Positions 12,153 through 23,069 of a stretch of DNA of 64,000 nt are shown one piece after another; the first letter of the stretch is position 1; each line of letters opens with the position of its first letter. This stretch comes from Endomychus coccineus (Eukaryota; Arthropoda; Insecta; Coleoptera; Endomychidae), in contig OY294067.1 of NCBI GenBank assembly GCA_958510875.1, positions 101,166,010-101,230,009 on the forward strand, read 5' to 3'. The position numbers and the translations under genes are program-made. The notes under the pieces are model-generated. The model was not told the origin of the DNA. It did no database searches and was given only the letters and a program-made list of their open reading frames with translations.

Positions 12153-13369
12153 ATGGATGCAGAGATTAATAGTGATGATCAATGTACTCCACCTGAAATT
12201 GAAGAGGCCGCAAAATTAACGTCACTAAATTTACTGCCTGAAAAGTCCAAAAGAAGGTATGAATATGCTTACAATCAATTTCTTTCATGGCGAAGAATTA
12301 AGGAAATAAGAAGCTCCTTTTCTGAAAACGTTTTGCTTGCATACATGGGTGAACTTTCCAATAGAATCCAATGCTCAACATTATGGACTAATTATTCTAT
12401 GTTGCGTACCACTTTATCCATTCACCACAATGGATGTAGATGTCTCCAGATGTAGATATCTCCAAATATAGTAAACTTGAGGCATTTAAAAAAAGGAAAA
12501 GTGACGGATATAAACCGAAAAAAGCTAAAATTTTGACGCAACAAGAAATCCGTGAATTTATAAGTAAAGCTTCCGATGAGATTCATTTATTTACAAAGGT
12601 AAGTCATCGGTATTTAAACAAAGTCTATACATTTATTTAATTATGGTTTTTTTTAAGTTGTGCTTGTTATGGGTATATCTGGTGCATGTCGCAAGCAAGA
12701 ACTCAGTTATGTATAAATAACATTGAAGATTTGGGGACTGTGGCTGTCATTCAAATTAATAATACAAAAAATAGATGCCGTCGCAAGTTTACTACTACTG
12801 GAAACTTTTATAGCATATATGAAAAATATGCCAATCTAACTACCGAAACACGATTTTTTCTTAATTATGGAGTCCAAAAATGCACAAAACAAGTAGTGAG
12901 CATTAACAAAATTGGAAATATACCTAGAGTAGTGGCTAAATTTTTAAATCCAAAAGATCCTGAAAAATACACAGGGCACTCATTTCGCCGTTCTTCTGCT
13001 ACTATATTAGTAGATGCAGGAGGAGATCTAACTTCTCTGGAAAGACATGAGGGTTGGAAATCGTCCAAAGTCGCAGAAGAATATCCTGACAATTCTGCTA
13101 CTAACAGGTTAAATATTGCCAATAAAATTATGGGTGCCATCAGCAGTACTTCGAAAGCCGTCACTCCACCTCTTCGAGAAACTGACATCGAGTCTACTAC
13201 TGTACATAGTGTACGAATAACAGAGAGAAATCTGTCAAACTCCTCATTGCAAAGTCCATTACAATTTACTAATTGTAATGATGATAATATTACTTTTAAT
13301 TTCTACAATTCTAAGCAATTCAATTATTACTTTTCTTTGCAAAATTCTCAAATTCTCAAAATAAAGTGA
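12153..13369 (+). pseudogene. Crypton-type tyrosine recombinase, frame-disrupted
   Basis: Three plus-strand frames together resemble a Crypton tyrosine recombinase, an enzyme that cuts and rejoins DNA through a Tyr nucleophile. The N-terminal part (12153-12455) has the LPEKSKRRYEYAYNQFLSW signature of the SAM-like core-binding domain. Next comes KKRKSDGYKPKKAKILTQQE (12490-12550), then the box with the first catalytic Arg (GISGACRKQEL, about 12673-12705), the TGHSFRRSSAT box (His and Arg, about 12973-13005), and HEGWKSSKVAEEY with the Tyr near 13082. The length matches a full recombinase. It is interrupted by a 16-bp tandem duplication at 12433-12464, a candidate intron at 12599-12657 (GTAAGT to TTTAAG), and a frame change near 12705. 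So it is a pseudogene, unless the region is spliced in a way I cannot see. Confidence 0.85.
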
Positions 13370-13436
13370 AAATATATTAATTTTTTTGCAATTATGCATT
13401 AATCTGTGGTCGTCGGAAAAATAGTGTACATTACTT

Positions 13437-13510
13437 GTGTGGAAAGTGCCATTCCACACTCGTGGAACAACATTCTCCCACTCATGTGAAATGGGTTCTT
13501 TCCACACTAG
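13437..13510. repeat. Nested inverted repeats after the Crypton
   Basis: gtgtggaaa is followed by ttccacac at close range and again by tttccacac near 13500, so two alternative hairpins can form. They lie just beyond the recombinase stop and may be part of the element's 3' end. Confidence 0.6.
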
Positions 13511-13520
13511 TAACGTAATA

Positions 13521-14140
13521 TACTATTCAACTATCCTACCAGAACACTGTTGAAGTACGTTCCAAGATTTACCCTTTCATCGCAAAAAAACTCACCAGCT
13601 ATGAATTGCGTTCAAAATCAAAATCGCTGTAATAAACCCCGACATTATCTAAAATCCGGAGTGCTTTAAATTAGTTTTAATTGAAGAAAAAATGGAATCT
13701 TATTAAATTATGTATGAAACAGTGTTTATTGACTTGTAATTAGATTTATCCGTTTCATCAGGAGGTATAATAAAAAATTATTACTTAAATTGAATAACAG
13801 ATTTAATTCGGTTTCGTTGTTACTGTCATTTCCATCCATGTTGATCACAGTTGATTCTATGTTATTAGTAAATGAATGAACTGTGATCAATACGCCACTA
13901 ACGTTTAGCTATGAAAGACCATAAATACTTTTTAGTATTTTTGAAACTCATTCGTAAACATCAACAATTTACAAATATTTCTTCGTGTTTTTACTATATG
14001 GTACTCATTTGTTTGAAAAGACGCGGAAGGAGAATGAGTAGTTTTTGGATATAACATGTAAAGTGACTTCCTTCATTGTCGATTCTGGAATCGCGAGATC
14101 TGTTTTATCAATCCGTGACATTGTGAATAAAATTCTCAGT
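13521..14140. other. AT-rich spacer with a small hairpin
   Basis: The only structure seen is ttgatcacagtt (13841-13852) with its exact reverse complement at 13879-13890. No coding region is supported. Confidence 0.5.
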
Positions 14141-14149
14141 TGGACATCT

Positions 14150-16140
14150 ACTTTCCAGCAGATGACGTTAGATAACCCTGGTTCTTCAATCATTTCTCTA
14201 TGGGGTAGTTACAGCTCTGCCGGAGATGGTCCTTTGATCCATACAAGTCTCCGGGAGTTGATGATGTTTTCCCTGCCCTTCTACAGAGGGTAATAGGGGC
14301 GATCACATCAACACTCATAAGGATTTATAGGAATAGTGTTGCTTTGAGCATATCCCCCAAATCTGAACTAGGGAGAAGCCTATACCAATAAAAGAAAGAC
14401 AGTTCCAACCCTTCCCCAGTCGAGATGTATAATCCTTACATCCTTTATGTTAAGGAAACTAGAAAAATAGCGGATAATCACATCAGAAACATATTAGTTG
14501 GAGAAATTTTTCCCAACACTATCAGCATGCATATAAGCTGGTAGATCAAACAAATACACTTTATAAGCTGATAGGAAGCTGAAGTGGAATAAAGAATTAG
14601 GTCTTTGTGCCTTCCTTGACATAGAGGCTGCCTTTGATGACGCATCACACGCTACCATTAGGACCTCCATCGAGAGAAGAAACATAGACCAAATTTAATC
14701 TAGAAGGATTAGGGGAGTATTATCACCCCTCCTTTGGAGCCTGGTAAAAGATGATCTTCTAGAGATACTGCCTCTTGAAGGCATCCGCTGCCAAGGACAC
14801 ACAAATGATAAAATGATATACAATATCTAGTCATTATACTGGACAAGAATATCACCTTCATTCAGCAAAAGAAGAGGCTGTTCACCCAAAATACTGCTCT
14901 GGATATACACCATGATGGTGAGACCTATCCTCACCAATGTGGCGCTAGCCTAGAGCGAAAAAAGCAAGCAAATGACGAAGCGAAGGGGATGAAGTAAGAC
15001 TCAAAGGCTCAAATGCGTATGCATACCGGGATATTCAAGGTCTTGCCCTATAGCTAGCATAGAGAAAATACTAATATTAACCACCCTTCATATAGTCATA
15101 AGTAAGACAGCGAAAAATGCTGTGCTCAATCTAAGCAACAAAGTAACTCAGGGAGATATTAAACTTCAGTAGAGAGACAATATCTCTCTGAAGAACAAAC
15201 ACTCAATACTCATATGGAAGCAAGAATTGATATGGGCAAGGTGTTCGCGCTAACACACAAAACTTGGAAATGGAGAAGAGTGGAAACAAAAGCTATCGGA
15301 TGAAGAACTGCAAAAGGTACGGGCTGGAGTATTTGAGCCCAAAACCAAATACTCCGAACCCTTGGGCAAATAGACCAGTATCTCTCTAGTAGAATTCCAC
15401 GCAATTGAGAGATATGCACAGCTCAATATGAACAAAGGATATGAAAAAAAGGATTTGGCAAACGTGTCCGATAGTCAAACAGCTATATAAGCGCTTTGCT
15501 CGAACATTATGGTTCTCAATTGCAAAACTGAGCTTATCACCTTCAGAGTGAAGAACAGAAACTCCCTCCGGTGGGTACCTGGACTAATAGAAACAGAGGG
15601 AAATGAACAGGCGAACGCCCTTGCACGCAAGAAGCTGAAACGCCTGTGATCGGTCTGGAACCCTTCTGCGGTATAGGTAAGCACGCTATAGAGAAAATTC
15701 TTGAAACAGAACTCAGTACAAAGTAGTGAAGTTCTCTTTCGAAATACAGACCATTCAAAACCCTTCTGGATAAATTAAGGAATGAGGACGTTTTGGACAG
15801 AGTGAAACTTGGCAGGAACAAGCTGAGGATCATAACAGGATTCATGACAGGACATTGCAAACTCAACGGCCACATGACTAAAGTTGGTCTAGTGAACGAT
15901 GGAAATCATAGATTCTGCGTAGAAGCAGAAGAAACATCGATTCATCTGCTGACCAAATGCGAAGCTACCCTACTCTGCAGGAGCAGACTCTTCGGGATAT
16001 ACAAAAACATGGAGGAAATCTTGCCACTGAAGCTTGAAGAAACAGTATAGCTCTCCCTAGGAAGATCACCGGTATACTGTAAGATATTACTGTGAAGGAT
16101 GATACAATAACTATTTAAGGACGCAGTATATCTGACATTC
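14150..16140 (+). mobile_element. RNase-H-type non-LTR retrotransposon remnant
   Basis: Plus-strand remains in the order expected for ORF2. FDPYKSPGVDDVFPALL is at about 14233-14283, a LEKIADNHIRN-like block follows, and GLCAFLDIEAAFDDAS (motif A) is near 14600-14645. GVLSPLLW lies near 14720 and MVRPILTNVALA near 14910. An RNase H end has RNSLRWVPGLIETEGNE near 15560, and the tail frame 15793-16050 carries LRIITGFMTGHCKLNGH and a CVEAEETSIHLLTKC block. Every section is in a different frame, with many stops. It belongs to the same broad group as the copies at 4440-9420, 36880-39194 and 46420-47290 but runs in the opposite direction to the first of these. Confidence 0.85.
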
Positions 16141-16149
16141 CTCATCAAT

Positions 16150-17255
16150 CTAGTTTAATCTTACTTCTGCACCATTAGTGGAAGCTGTATAGAAGTTTGT
16201 TCATCAATTTACTACCCTTCTTGCGACCATATGTTTCGGCAAAAGTGTGAGGTCCGTCAGCTACCCCAGGTCATACGTTACACATCATGTTACGGTACCC
16301 GGAAGATAATAAAAATCCAGTAATCTATTTAATCTTTTATACAATTTTACATTGCTGCTTCAATCAGTTTTTAAATATTTCCGCCTATTGCCTTGCAATA
16401 TTTTGATTTTAATCCGCTACTACTCATACTATGCTCATCAATAATGAGCTCGGAAGACAAACGGAAAAGAATTTCAAGATACAATGAAACGGCCACCATT
16501 ACATGTTAGCTCTTGGATGAAGGCCGAAATCTTATTATCAAAAAAGTCTCTTCCTTTCCAGAGAGACTAACTGATACTGCCATACATATAATCACACACG
16601 AAGTCACAGACATACATTAATGATAAAAAACTTATCAATGCCGTTTGAGGAGACTCAAAACTAGAAGAATCATCAAAATCACTATTCGTTTCCGTCTAGT
16701 TTCCGTAATAATAAAAATATTGCACTGGAGTATTGCACATTACATAAGGAATGGGAGATCAAACATCCAAAAACAAGATGAATTCAGAGCACATCGAGAA
16801 AATTGTAAGATTCCGTCTACTTTTAAATTCATTATTCACACATTATTATTTCTCTCGTGGTCTGAGGAAACAAAAATAGCTCATTATTTTGATGGTAATA
16901 GTTTCTTATTTACTAAAATTTGTATGCAACATAAGTTTTCCACTAGTGCAAAACATCGTTATTCACAAGTTAATTTCAATAATTAACATCTTCATAAAAA
17001 TGATATTACGAGTGATGTTGATTTATATATTCAAATGAATGTATTATTCGTGGTATACAAAGATATTTAGTCTGTTTATCAAGTTATAATGAGTAAATAT
17101 GAGGAAATGAGTGGAATGATAATTCTTGAATCTCAAACGACACTATCATGACTTTCATAAAATCATCAGACCGTTACCTGGAATAATAGTCCATAATTCT
17201 AGTTGAAATTCACTCGAATCATCATTATAATGGGTTAATTTTTCTTTTATAGTAA
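16150..17255. other. AT-rich stretch with an unassigned frame
   Basis: A 113-codon plus-strand frame at 16645-16986 is the longest here. It has no ATG-linked promoter, motif or splice context that I recognise. Otherwise nothing is supported. Confidence 0.35.
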
Positions 17256-17266
17256 TTATAATATAG

Positions 17267-17387
17267 TGAATCTGCCGGATTTTTGGAATGGCAATCAACA
17301 AAGGAGCAAAATTGTACAAGCTGGTACCGTGTCGTTCATTTTGCGTTACACATTCAGTCCGAAATATGACTGTACTGAAGAAATTAG
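17267..17387 (+). CDS. Candidate internal exon, paralogue of 1914-2306
   Basis: A 121-nt open segment preceded by a pyrimidine-rich stretch ending atatag and followed by a GTGAAT donor. It reads 39 codons with partial codons at both ends. LPDFWNGNQQ near its start matches the FPDFWNGLKE stretch in the minus-strand frame at 1914-2306. A single Cys (PKYDC) lies near the end. The family is unknown to me. A later stretch at about 17580-17740 also reads open on the plus strand and could be a further exon, but phase and acceptor are ambiguous. Confidence 0.4.
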
Positions 17388-17389
17388 GT

Positions 17390-18180
17390 GAATTCTCATA
17401 ATTGTGTGTAGTTAACTTTTGAGGGAATAATTGACTAAAATTTCTTATTTGTAAATCTTGTTGACAACTCCGAATCAGGTTTCATGGTTTCTGAATCAAA
17501 AGTTCAATTGAAATTCAATATCTCTTAATTTAATATCATCGGAATGTAATGATATTTCTTCATTAGAATAGTACTTTTCCAACAGCATAAAAATTTCTGA
17601 AGATTCCTATCCATATATCTCAATTATCACGCGCAAGACAAAGGAGCGGTCTCTGAAAGCTCCCGCGGAGTGTTCCCCCATTAGAGCTCCCCGGAAGAAA
17701 ACACCTAACGCATCGAACTTTATTGCCGTTTCGTTCAAGCAATGAGAATGCAGAAAATGTTTACAGATTTCATAGAAACTCACCATTTTCTTCACTTAAC
17801 GGAGAATAGAATACATTTTTTTCAAGGGGGAAGCCGATATGGATTACTAGAGATTATTTAAAAAAATTATTAATCTTAATATCATTCTGTAAAATGTATG
17901 CTCACCGTATATCTTTCTGTATCGAAGAAATGTATTACTTTGATCTTGAAGTTCACCTCTACTTACCCATACCTCAAATTAATAAAAGAAACTTAAAAAT
18001 GAACTGGTTAAGTTGAATAAGATGAGTTCAAAGCTTTCTCATGGAATACTACTACTAGAGAGTTAGGCCATCACCTAGAATTTGTGGCGTCACCAACTTT
18101 GACCGCCAGTACTACTCGAAGCGTGTTATATTCTAAAAAAATTCGGCCTTTAATAACATTTAAAATTACATTTATAAAAT
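17390..18180. other. AT-rich, possible decayed exons
   Basis: 17590-17740 is less AT-rich and open in one plus-strand frame (contains SPIRAPRKKTPNAS), ending in TGA. I cannot link it to a gene. The rest shows nothing. Confidence 0.3.
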
Positions 18181-18416
18181 ATTTGTGACGTCTCAGTTAC
18201 CGCAAGACATCTGGAATAGTTGATATTTGTTCTCCAGACTACCAATACAATTCGCCAGGAAATTGAATTAATTAAATATATGACTGATCATAAAATCAAA
18301 TTGAGACCACTTTGAACAAAATCTGTCATTTACTACAAGACATACTAATTCAAATGAATCCGTAATTTGATCTTCTGCAGAGAAGTAAATTTCCAAACTG
18401 CTGTCGATAATAAAAT
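18181..18416 (-). CDS. Candidate 3' exon, duplicated at 22071-22560
   Basis: On the minus strand an acceptor (gattatttcag) at 18417 is followed by a 48-codon open segment ending in TAA at 18270-18268. The translation contains DSSLEIYFSAEDQITDSF and ends KWSQFDFMISHIFN. A diverged, stop-containing copy of the same segment and its downstream DNA lies at 22071-22560. I do not recognise the protein. Conservation of an open frame here, against decay in the other copy, is mild evidence that this one was constrained more recently. Confidence 0.35.
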
Positions 18417-18429
18417 CTGAAATAATCGG

Positions 18430-19050
18430 AGTATTCACCTTTAACATTACATTAATGAGTATTAAGTGAAGTTACCCTGGGGGTACTTCATCACAAACGC
18501 GTTGGCTCGTGATGGGGTTTCCCGGTAGCCCTATCTTTGGAAAAAACTGGAGAAAAATGAAAATGAAACTTTAAACTAAGACTAATTTTATCAGTTTTCA
18601 ATTAGAATGATTGCGTTCGAGTTTTGATATGGAATGATAATTATTAGCTATTTTCATTTGATTGTTTGTGAAAATAATGGATAAAATAAGAGAAATTTTG
18701 TTTATTACTACTTGGCTGGATTTATAGCACATTGAATATTTATCATCTGTAAAAAATTGTTCTGTTCTTAAAATAACAAGTTTTTTAAATACTTGTGTTG
18801 ATTTACCAAAACAAATGAATATTGGTATTGATTGGATATTAATTGATTGAAAATGGAATATGCCTGAATCACTATTTCAAAAAATATTTCCGAATGCTGT
18901 TTTAAAGGTCCTCTAATTGAATTTTTCAGATGATCGCGAACATCTAAAATTTCATTAAATTCGACAACAAAATCTACCTTATCTTAAGCGACGAAAAATA
19001 ATTTGCAATGTAGGCAATTGCTGATAAATAATTTTAATGAGGAAATGAGA
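18430..19050. other. AT-rich stretch, nothing recognised
   Basis: No supported feature apart from a short GC-richer patch at 18475-18530. Confidence 0.4.
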
Positions 19051-19062
19051 ACAAAAACCCGC

Positions 19063-19350
19063 TATATAAAATGAGGATAACAATTCTGAGGACTGGCATA
19101 TTTGTTTCCTGTTCAACAATATCGTAATACGAAGAGAAGTGTTCTAGTGTTTTGTGCAATTATTATTACTTTCCTTTGTTTCCGAGAAAGAAAAATCTTA
19201 CAACGAAAAATTTTCGAACCAAAAATATCTGAGTTCAAGGATACTCGAATTCGAGAACCTGAGTAACAGAAATGTGACAACTAGAACCAATCATTTGAAG
19301 ATATTTTCAAGTTCGTCTATTGTGAATTTCACTAACAACACATAATGAAT
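19063..19350 (+). promoter_or_regulatory. Possible TATA promoter and leader
   Basis: TATATAAA at 19063-19070 stands in a slightly GC-richer context, and about 30 bp downstream begins an open region (19100-19345). No frame there starts with ATG, so no protein is called. It may be a promoter of a lost or non-coding transcript, or chance in AT-rich DNA. Confidence 0.25.
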
Positions 19351-19555
19351 TTTGTAAGATCCTAATTTTGATTCAAATAATGATGACAATTTCAATAAGA
19401 ATCTTAGTTGTGTATTTTAGTAAGGTGTCATATGTCAATCGTCCAGTATGTTTTGATGTATTTTAAAACCTACAGTTTTACAAACGCATAGAAAATTTCA
19501 AAATTGATTGAGAAATCGTATATTTTGGTCATTTTCATTTCTGATTGGTTGCTTC

Positions 19556-20160
19556 CACGGTCGTATATACAGGTCTGGGAACTCGAGGCTGTTTCGTATG
19601 TGAGGAGTGACTCCGCTAAGCATCATCTGTTGCATAGTACCAAAAGGGTAGCGCATTACTCGATGCATGATCTCTGGCACGTATACGACCGTGTTCTCTG
19701 GCAACTGTCATTGTTGACTTGTAAACAGAAGGAATACCGTCATTTTTAGAGAAAAAAATTACGAAACCGTGCATTGTCCCGAAATGCAAAACGGGGTACA
19801 AAAGTGTGAAGCAAGAAACTTCTGTTTTTAAAGTGCCGAAAGATGCGGAAATGCGAAAAAAGTGGATGCTTGCGATTCCGGATGGAAATCGTTTTAACGA
19901 GGTCTTTTATGTGTGCGAAAAAGGAGAAGTTATTTTTAAGGTGAGTAATACATTTTGTCAAGAGTAACAGATCTATTCCTCTCTCAAATCAGAATAGTAA
20001 ATATTGCGTTACAAGAAAAAATATTTTACTTAATAATGTTATTGTTGCCATACTTCGATCCAAGCGCTAGCTGGTGGCTGAGCTAGGGACTACGAGTTTG
20101 GCGACATGTGAGAGACTCATGTCAAACAATGGAGTTCCCAGACCTGTATGTACGACCGTA
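19556..20160 (+). mobile_element. Short P-like element with THAP exon
   Basis: Terminal inverted repeats of 29 bp, 19556-19584 (cacggtcgtatatacaggtc...) and 20132-20160, differ at two or three positions. They are flanked by 8-bp near-duplications, gttgcttc (19548-19555) and gatgcttc (20161-20168), the length expected for P-type elements. A second inverted copy of the terminal motif lies at 19681-19693. Inside, 19761-19940 encodes a THAP zinc-binding domain start, CIVPKCKTGYKSV...FKVPKDAEMRKKWMLAIP...VCEK, followed by a GTGAGT donor. The expected initiator is ACG (19761) instead of ATG, and the final Cys-x2-His lacks its His. No catalytic domain remains, so this is a short non-autonomous derivative. 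Confidence 0.8.
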
Positions 20161-20169
20161 GATGCTTCA

Positions 20170-20690
20170 AAGGGTAGCGTTGACAGATACTGGACCTAGA
20201 GCATCGAAGATTCACTATTTTGACAAGTATAAAATAATTTACATGAGCTCAGTGGTTCTTGATACATACATGTCGGTCTAAAGTTTGAGAGCAGCGATAT
20301 TTCCATCGAATAATTCAAAACCTAACAGGACATTATTTTGTTCTAGTGACAGAGGGAACAACATTTTCTGGAAAATGAAAGGGGGCATCCTTCAATATTG
20401 TTACACTCGTAAAAATATAATTTTTCTAAATCGGATAAACTAGCTAATATCAAACTTGAATCATCTACATATGAGAAAATATAAGAACATTCTGTATTTT
20501 TTTGATTAGGCCAGATGTCGATTTGAATAAATGGGCTGTAACAAAAACAACGAATATTTTATGATCTGGCATATAAGAATTTTCAATGAAACTTGTGAGA
20601 CTGGTGGATTTTGAAGAATTTGATGTCAATTTTGGAATACACAAAAGATAGGCTGAACGATTCATTCGATTATTATCGCAGATAAAAGAA
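20170..20690. other. Spacer between P-like element and mariner
   Basis: A 66-codon minus-strand frame at 20465-20665 looks protein-like (contains SYMPDHKIFVVFVTAHLF) but has no assignable family or splice partner. Confidence 0.3.
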
Positions 20691-20693
20691 AAA

Positions 20694-21814
20694 CGAGCGC
20701 AAGGTGAAAAGTCTCTGAAAAATTAAGTAGATGGCGCCACAATCGAAAATTGTATGTGACATTTATGTACCATCTTTAACTAGAACGCATTACATTTTCA
20801 GACTGATATGTCTTTCAGTTCTGTTTTGACACCCATCGGAAACAAGCAGGCTTGAAGATTTTTGTAAACGTAGGAGAAAGTTAATTTCGCGTTTCGATTG
20901 AACATTATTTCTTGCGTGAAAAAAACATTGCGCTACCAGAGTATCGCTTGTTAAACATTATGAGGACTCTTCACCATCTATTGGAAAGATTCACAAGTGA
21001 TTTACTGATTTTCGTTGTGGTAGTATGAACACAAAGGACTCTGAACGTTGTGTCGTCCAATTAAAGTTACAACGCCAGAAATCGTCGATTGAGTCCATGA
21101 TATAATATTGGAAGTTCGGCGAGTTGAAGTGCACGAGATTGCTGAGGCTATGAGCATCTCAACCGAGAGAGTACGGAACATTTTGCTTACTCTGTTGACA
21201 ACAAGTACGACTGTGTGACAACTTCAAAGGAGTGTTTGGCGATGTTCAAGCGCGATAAAGAGAACCGTTTCGTAACCGTGGACAGAACATGGATCTATCA
21301 CAACACACCAGAGAACAACAGTCGAAACAGTGGATTTGTCCTGGCGAATCGGAGCCGAAAAAGGTCAAGGTGGGCTTATTGGCCAAGAAAGTCATGACAA
21401 CAGTTTTCTGAGATGCCCACGGTATCGTCCATATCGATTATTTTGAAAAAGGCAAAACGATCATCGACGTATATTACGCAGAGCGGTTGGATCTATTCGA
21501 CGCCGATTTGAAGTTGAAGCGACCCCATTTGGCAATGGAAAAGTGCCCTTCAACCAGGACAACGCACCGACGCATAGGTTCGCAGTCGCAATGGCAAAAT
21601 TGCATGAATTGAAAGAGATTGAGGTCATCGCTGAAGCAAACGCCTATTTTGAAGGTTGCCGAAATCGTATTATTTGGGAGGGATCGAAAAATTTCAAAAA
21701 ACGTTGGAAGAAGTGTATCGGGCTACAAGGAGATTATGTTGAAAAATAAAATAAATTTTGACCGAATAAATCATTTCTTGTCTCATTTTTCAGGGACTTT
21801 TCACCTTGCCCTCG
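20694..21814 (+). mobile_element. mariner element, internally deleted
   Basis: Inverted ends cgagcgcaaggtgaaaagtc at 20694 and its match ending at 21814 agree at 28 of the first 30 positions. No flanking TA is visible, so the outermost bases may be eroded. The coding part begins near 20866. The first catalytic Asp block reads RFVTVDRTWIYHNTPE (about 21268-21315), a DAHGIVHIDYFEKGKTI block is near 21415, and the second Asp block is FNQDNAPTHRF near 21550. The segment that should carry the third Asp (the YSPDLAPSD block) is gone: HELKEIE runs straight into VIAEANAYFE. Frameshifts also separate the N-terminal part. Dead copy. Confidence 0.9.
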
Positions 21815-22410
21815 CAACATCGAATCCAATTACAGTCAAGAATTCTCACAATCATGATATTTAAAGCTCCAGCTGATGATTTTCAGAGAAAACAGAAGTG
21901 AGCATGACATCCTGAATCCTAGCCACTCGTTCTTATAGAAGATCCCTCAACTGTCCAAATTAATTATCCGCCTTTATATTCGAATCAAAGGAAACATAAT
22001 TTCGTCCAATAAGATAGAAACAATTTTGTCCTGTACGTCTAAATACTGGAATTTCTTCGAGAGATAATCGATTTGTGACTTCTTGATTCCCGTAAGACTA
22101 TTGACATCACTGGTTATTTCCATACTTGGTATTTGACAAAGACTCTCGACTTCCTAATGCAGTTATAAGCCCCAGGGAATTGAAAAGAAATGGAAGCTGC
22201 CCACAGCATGACATTTTTTAATCGTTAGAGTAAATATCACGTTTGGATATTCCAAGATCTAGTTCGTCTCTCAATAATTTAGGCTTATCTATTGAAATGT
22301 TTATCCATTCTAATGTATAGTCAGTCTGCTAAACTGTCAAGAGAATCTTCCAAAATTTTACAGGTTAATTCAACTTGCTTTATTTCTTAAATACTGTTTA
22401 AAGTGCAGAA
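21815..22410. repeat. Diverged duplicate of 18181-18416 flank
   Basis: 22071-22186 aligns by eye with 18180-18267 (shared atttgtgac, ccgNaagac, ccaggNaattgaa landmarks). 22190-22410 is an extra segment not present in the other copy. 21815-22070 shows nothing. Confidence 0.5.
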
Positions 22411-22411
22411 T

Positions 22412-22560
22412 AAATTCATATGACTGATGATACTATCGAATTGAGTCCACTTTGAACGATAACCGTCTATTCTCACAACCCAACTAAATTTAGATGAATG
22501 TGTAACTTAATCTTTAGCAAAAAATGAAACATTCGAACTTGCTGTCGATTCTAAAACCTG
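22412..22560 (-). pseudogene. Decayed copy of the 18268-18416 exon
   Basis: Reads like the exon at 18268-18416 (atatgactgat, gagtccactttgaac, gctgtcgat landmarks in the same order) but has stops and frame changes on the minus strand. It marks an old duplication across the P-like and mariner insertions. Confidence 0.5.
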
Positions 22561-22645
22561 GAAGTGTCTTTGGAACATCAATCATATTCTCATTAAAAAG
22601 AATTAGGAAAACAAAAATTCTGTTTTCAGAAATTTCATGAAACAA

Positions 22646-22942
22646 TTAACATGAATTTTTGCTTTTGAATTTTGAAATAAAATATTCATAATTTAAAATA
22701 TCATAAACTGCAGGTCCATCACGGTTCATTATCTTGTTATCTCTAATGATGCCACTGTCAGGAAAATGTTTATCACGTACGTATAAATTGTCATTAGGAA
22801 CGATAGAATCACTATGAATTGCTCTAATCCATTTTTGCTCCAATCCAAACTGACGTCTTGTGTGAAAACGAATGTTGGATAATAAGTCTAATCTGGATTG
22901 CTGGTATAGTTGCTGTTGCAGTTCGATACACAATCTCAGCAT
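22646..22942 (-). pseudogene. THAP-domain fragment
   Basis: A minus-strand frame from the ATG at 22942 to TAA. RFHTRRQFGLEQKWIRAI, then VPNDNLYVRDKHFPDSGII, matches the middle and end of a THAP zinc-binding domain (KWI.AI ... VC.KHF). Arg stands where the second-last metal ligand Cys should be, and only one Cys remains at the N-terminal end. No transposase domain follows. It could be the first exon of a P-like element or of a host THAP gene. Loss of two ligands points to a pseudogene. Confidence 0.55.
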
Positions 22943-23069
22943 GCGTTCTCCTATAAAATGAAACCAGATAATAATAATAAATTTTCTCACCCAGATCATA
23001 TCCGCAACAAAACTAACAAAACTTTCCGAACGATTGATGAACCAACTATTAATTACACGAAGCACTGTA

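Larger units (their letters stand above)
11888..13520 (+). mobile_element. Crypton region with flanking inverted motifs
   Basis: The recombinase gene at 12153-13369 is bracketed by a 12-bp inverted pair, ccgacgaccaca at 11888-11899 and tgtggtcgtcgg at 13405-13416. A short direct repeat, cgaaaatgacaaatancac, lies at about 11911 and 11936. Downstream, 13437-13510 holds nested inverted repeats built on gtgtggaaa / tttccacac. Cryptons are not known for long terminal inverted repeats, so the true ends are uncertain and may lie elsewhere. Confidence 0.45.

Noticed and set aside
12433..12464. The 16-bp duplication as the sole cause of the Crypton frame break
   Set aside because: Removing 16 nt does not align the two reading frames, so another change is needed.
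19154..19345. Protein-coding gene after the TATA motif
   Set aside because: The open frame lacks an ATG start and has a stop just upstream.
20694..21814. TA target duplication of the mariner
   Set aside because: The bases flanking the visible inverted ends are not TA.
22951..22990. A 40-nt intron in the THAP fragment (gtgaga...ttttatag)
   Set aside because: Splicing it would put a stop in frame almost at once. The frame starts cleanly at the ATG at 22942.
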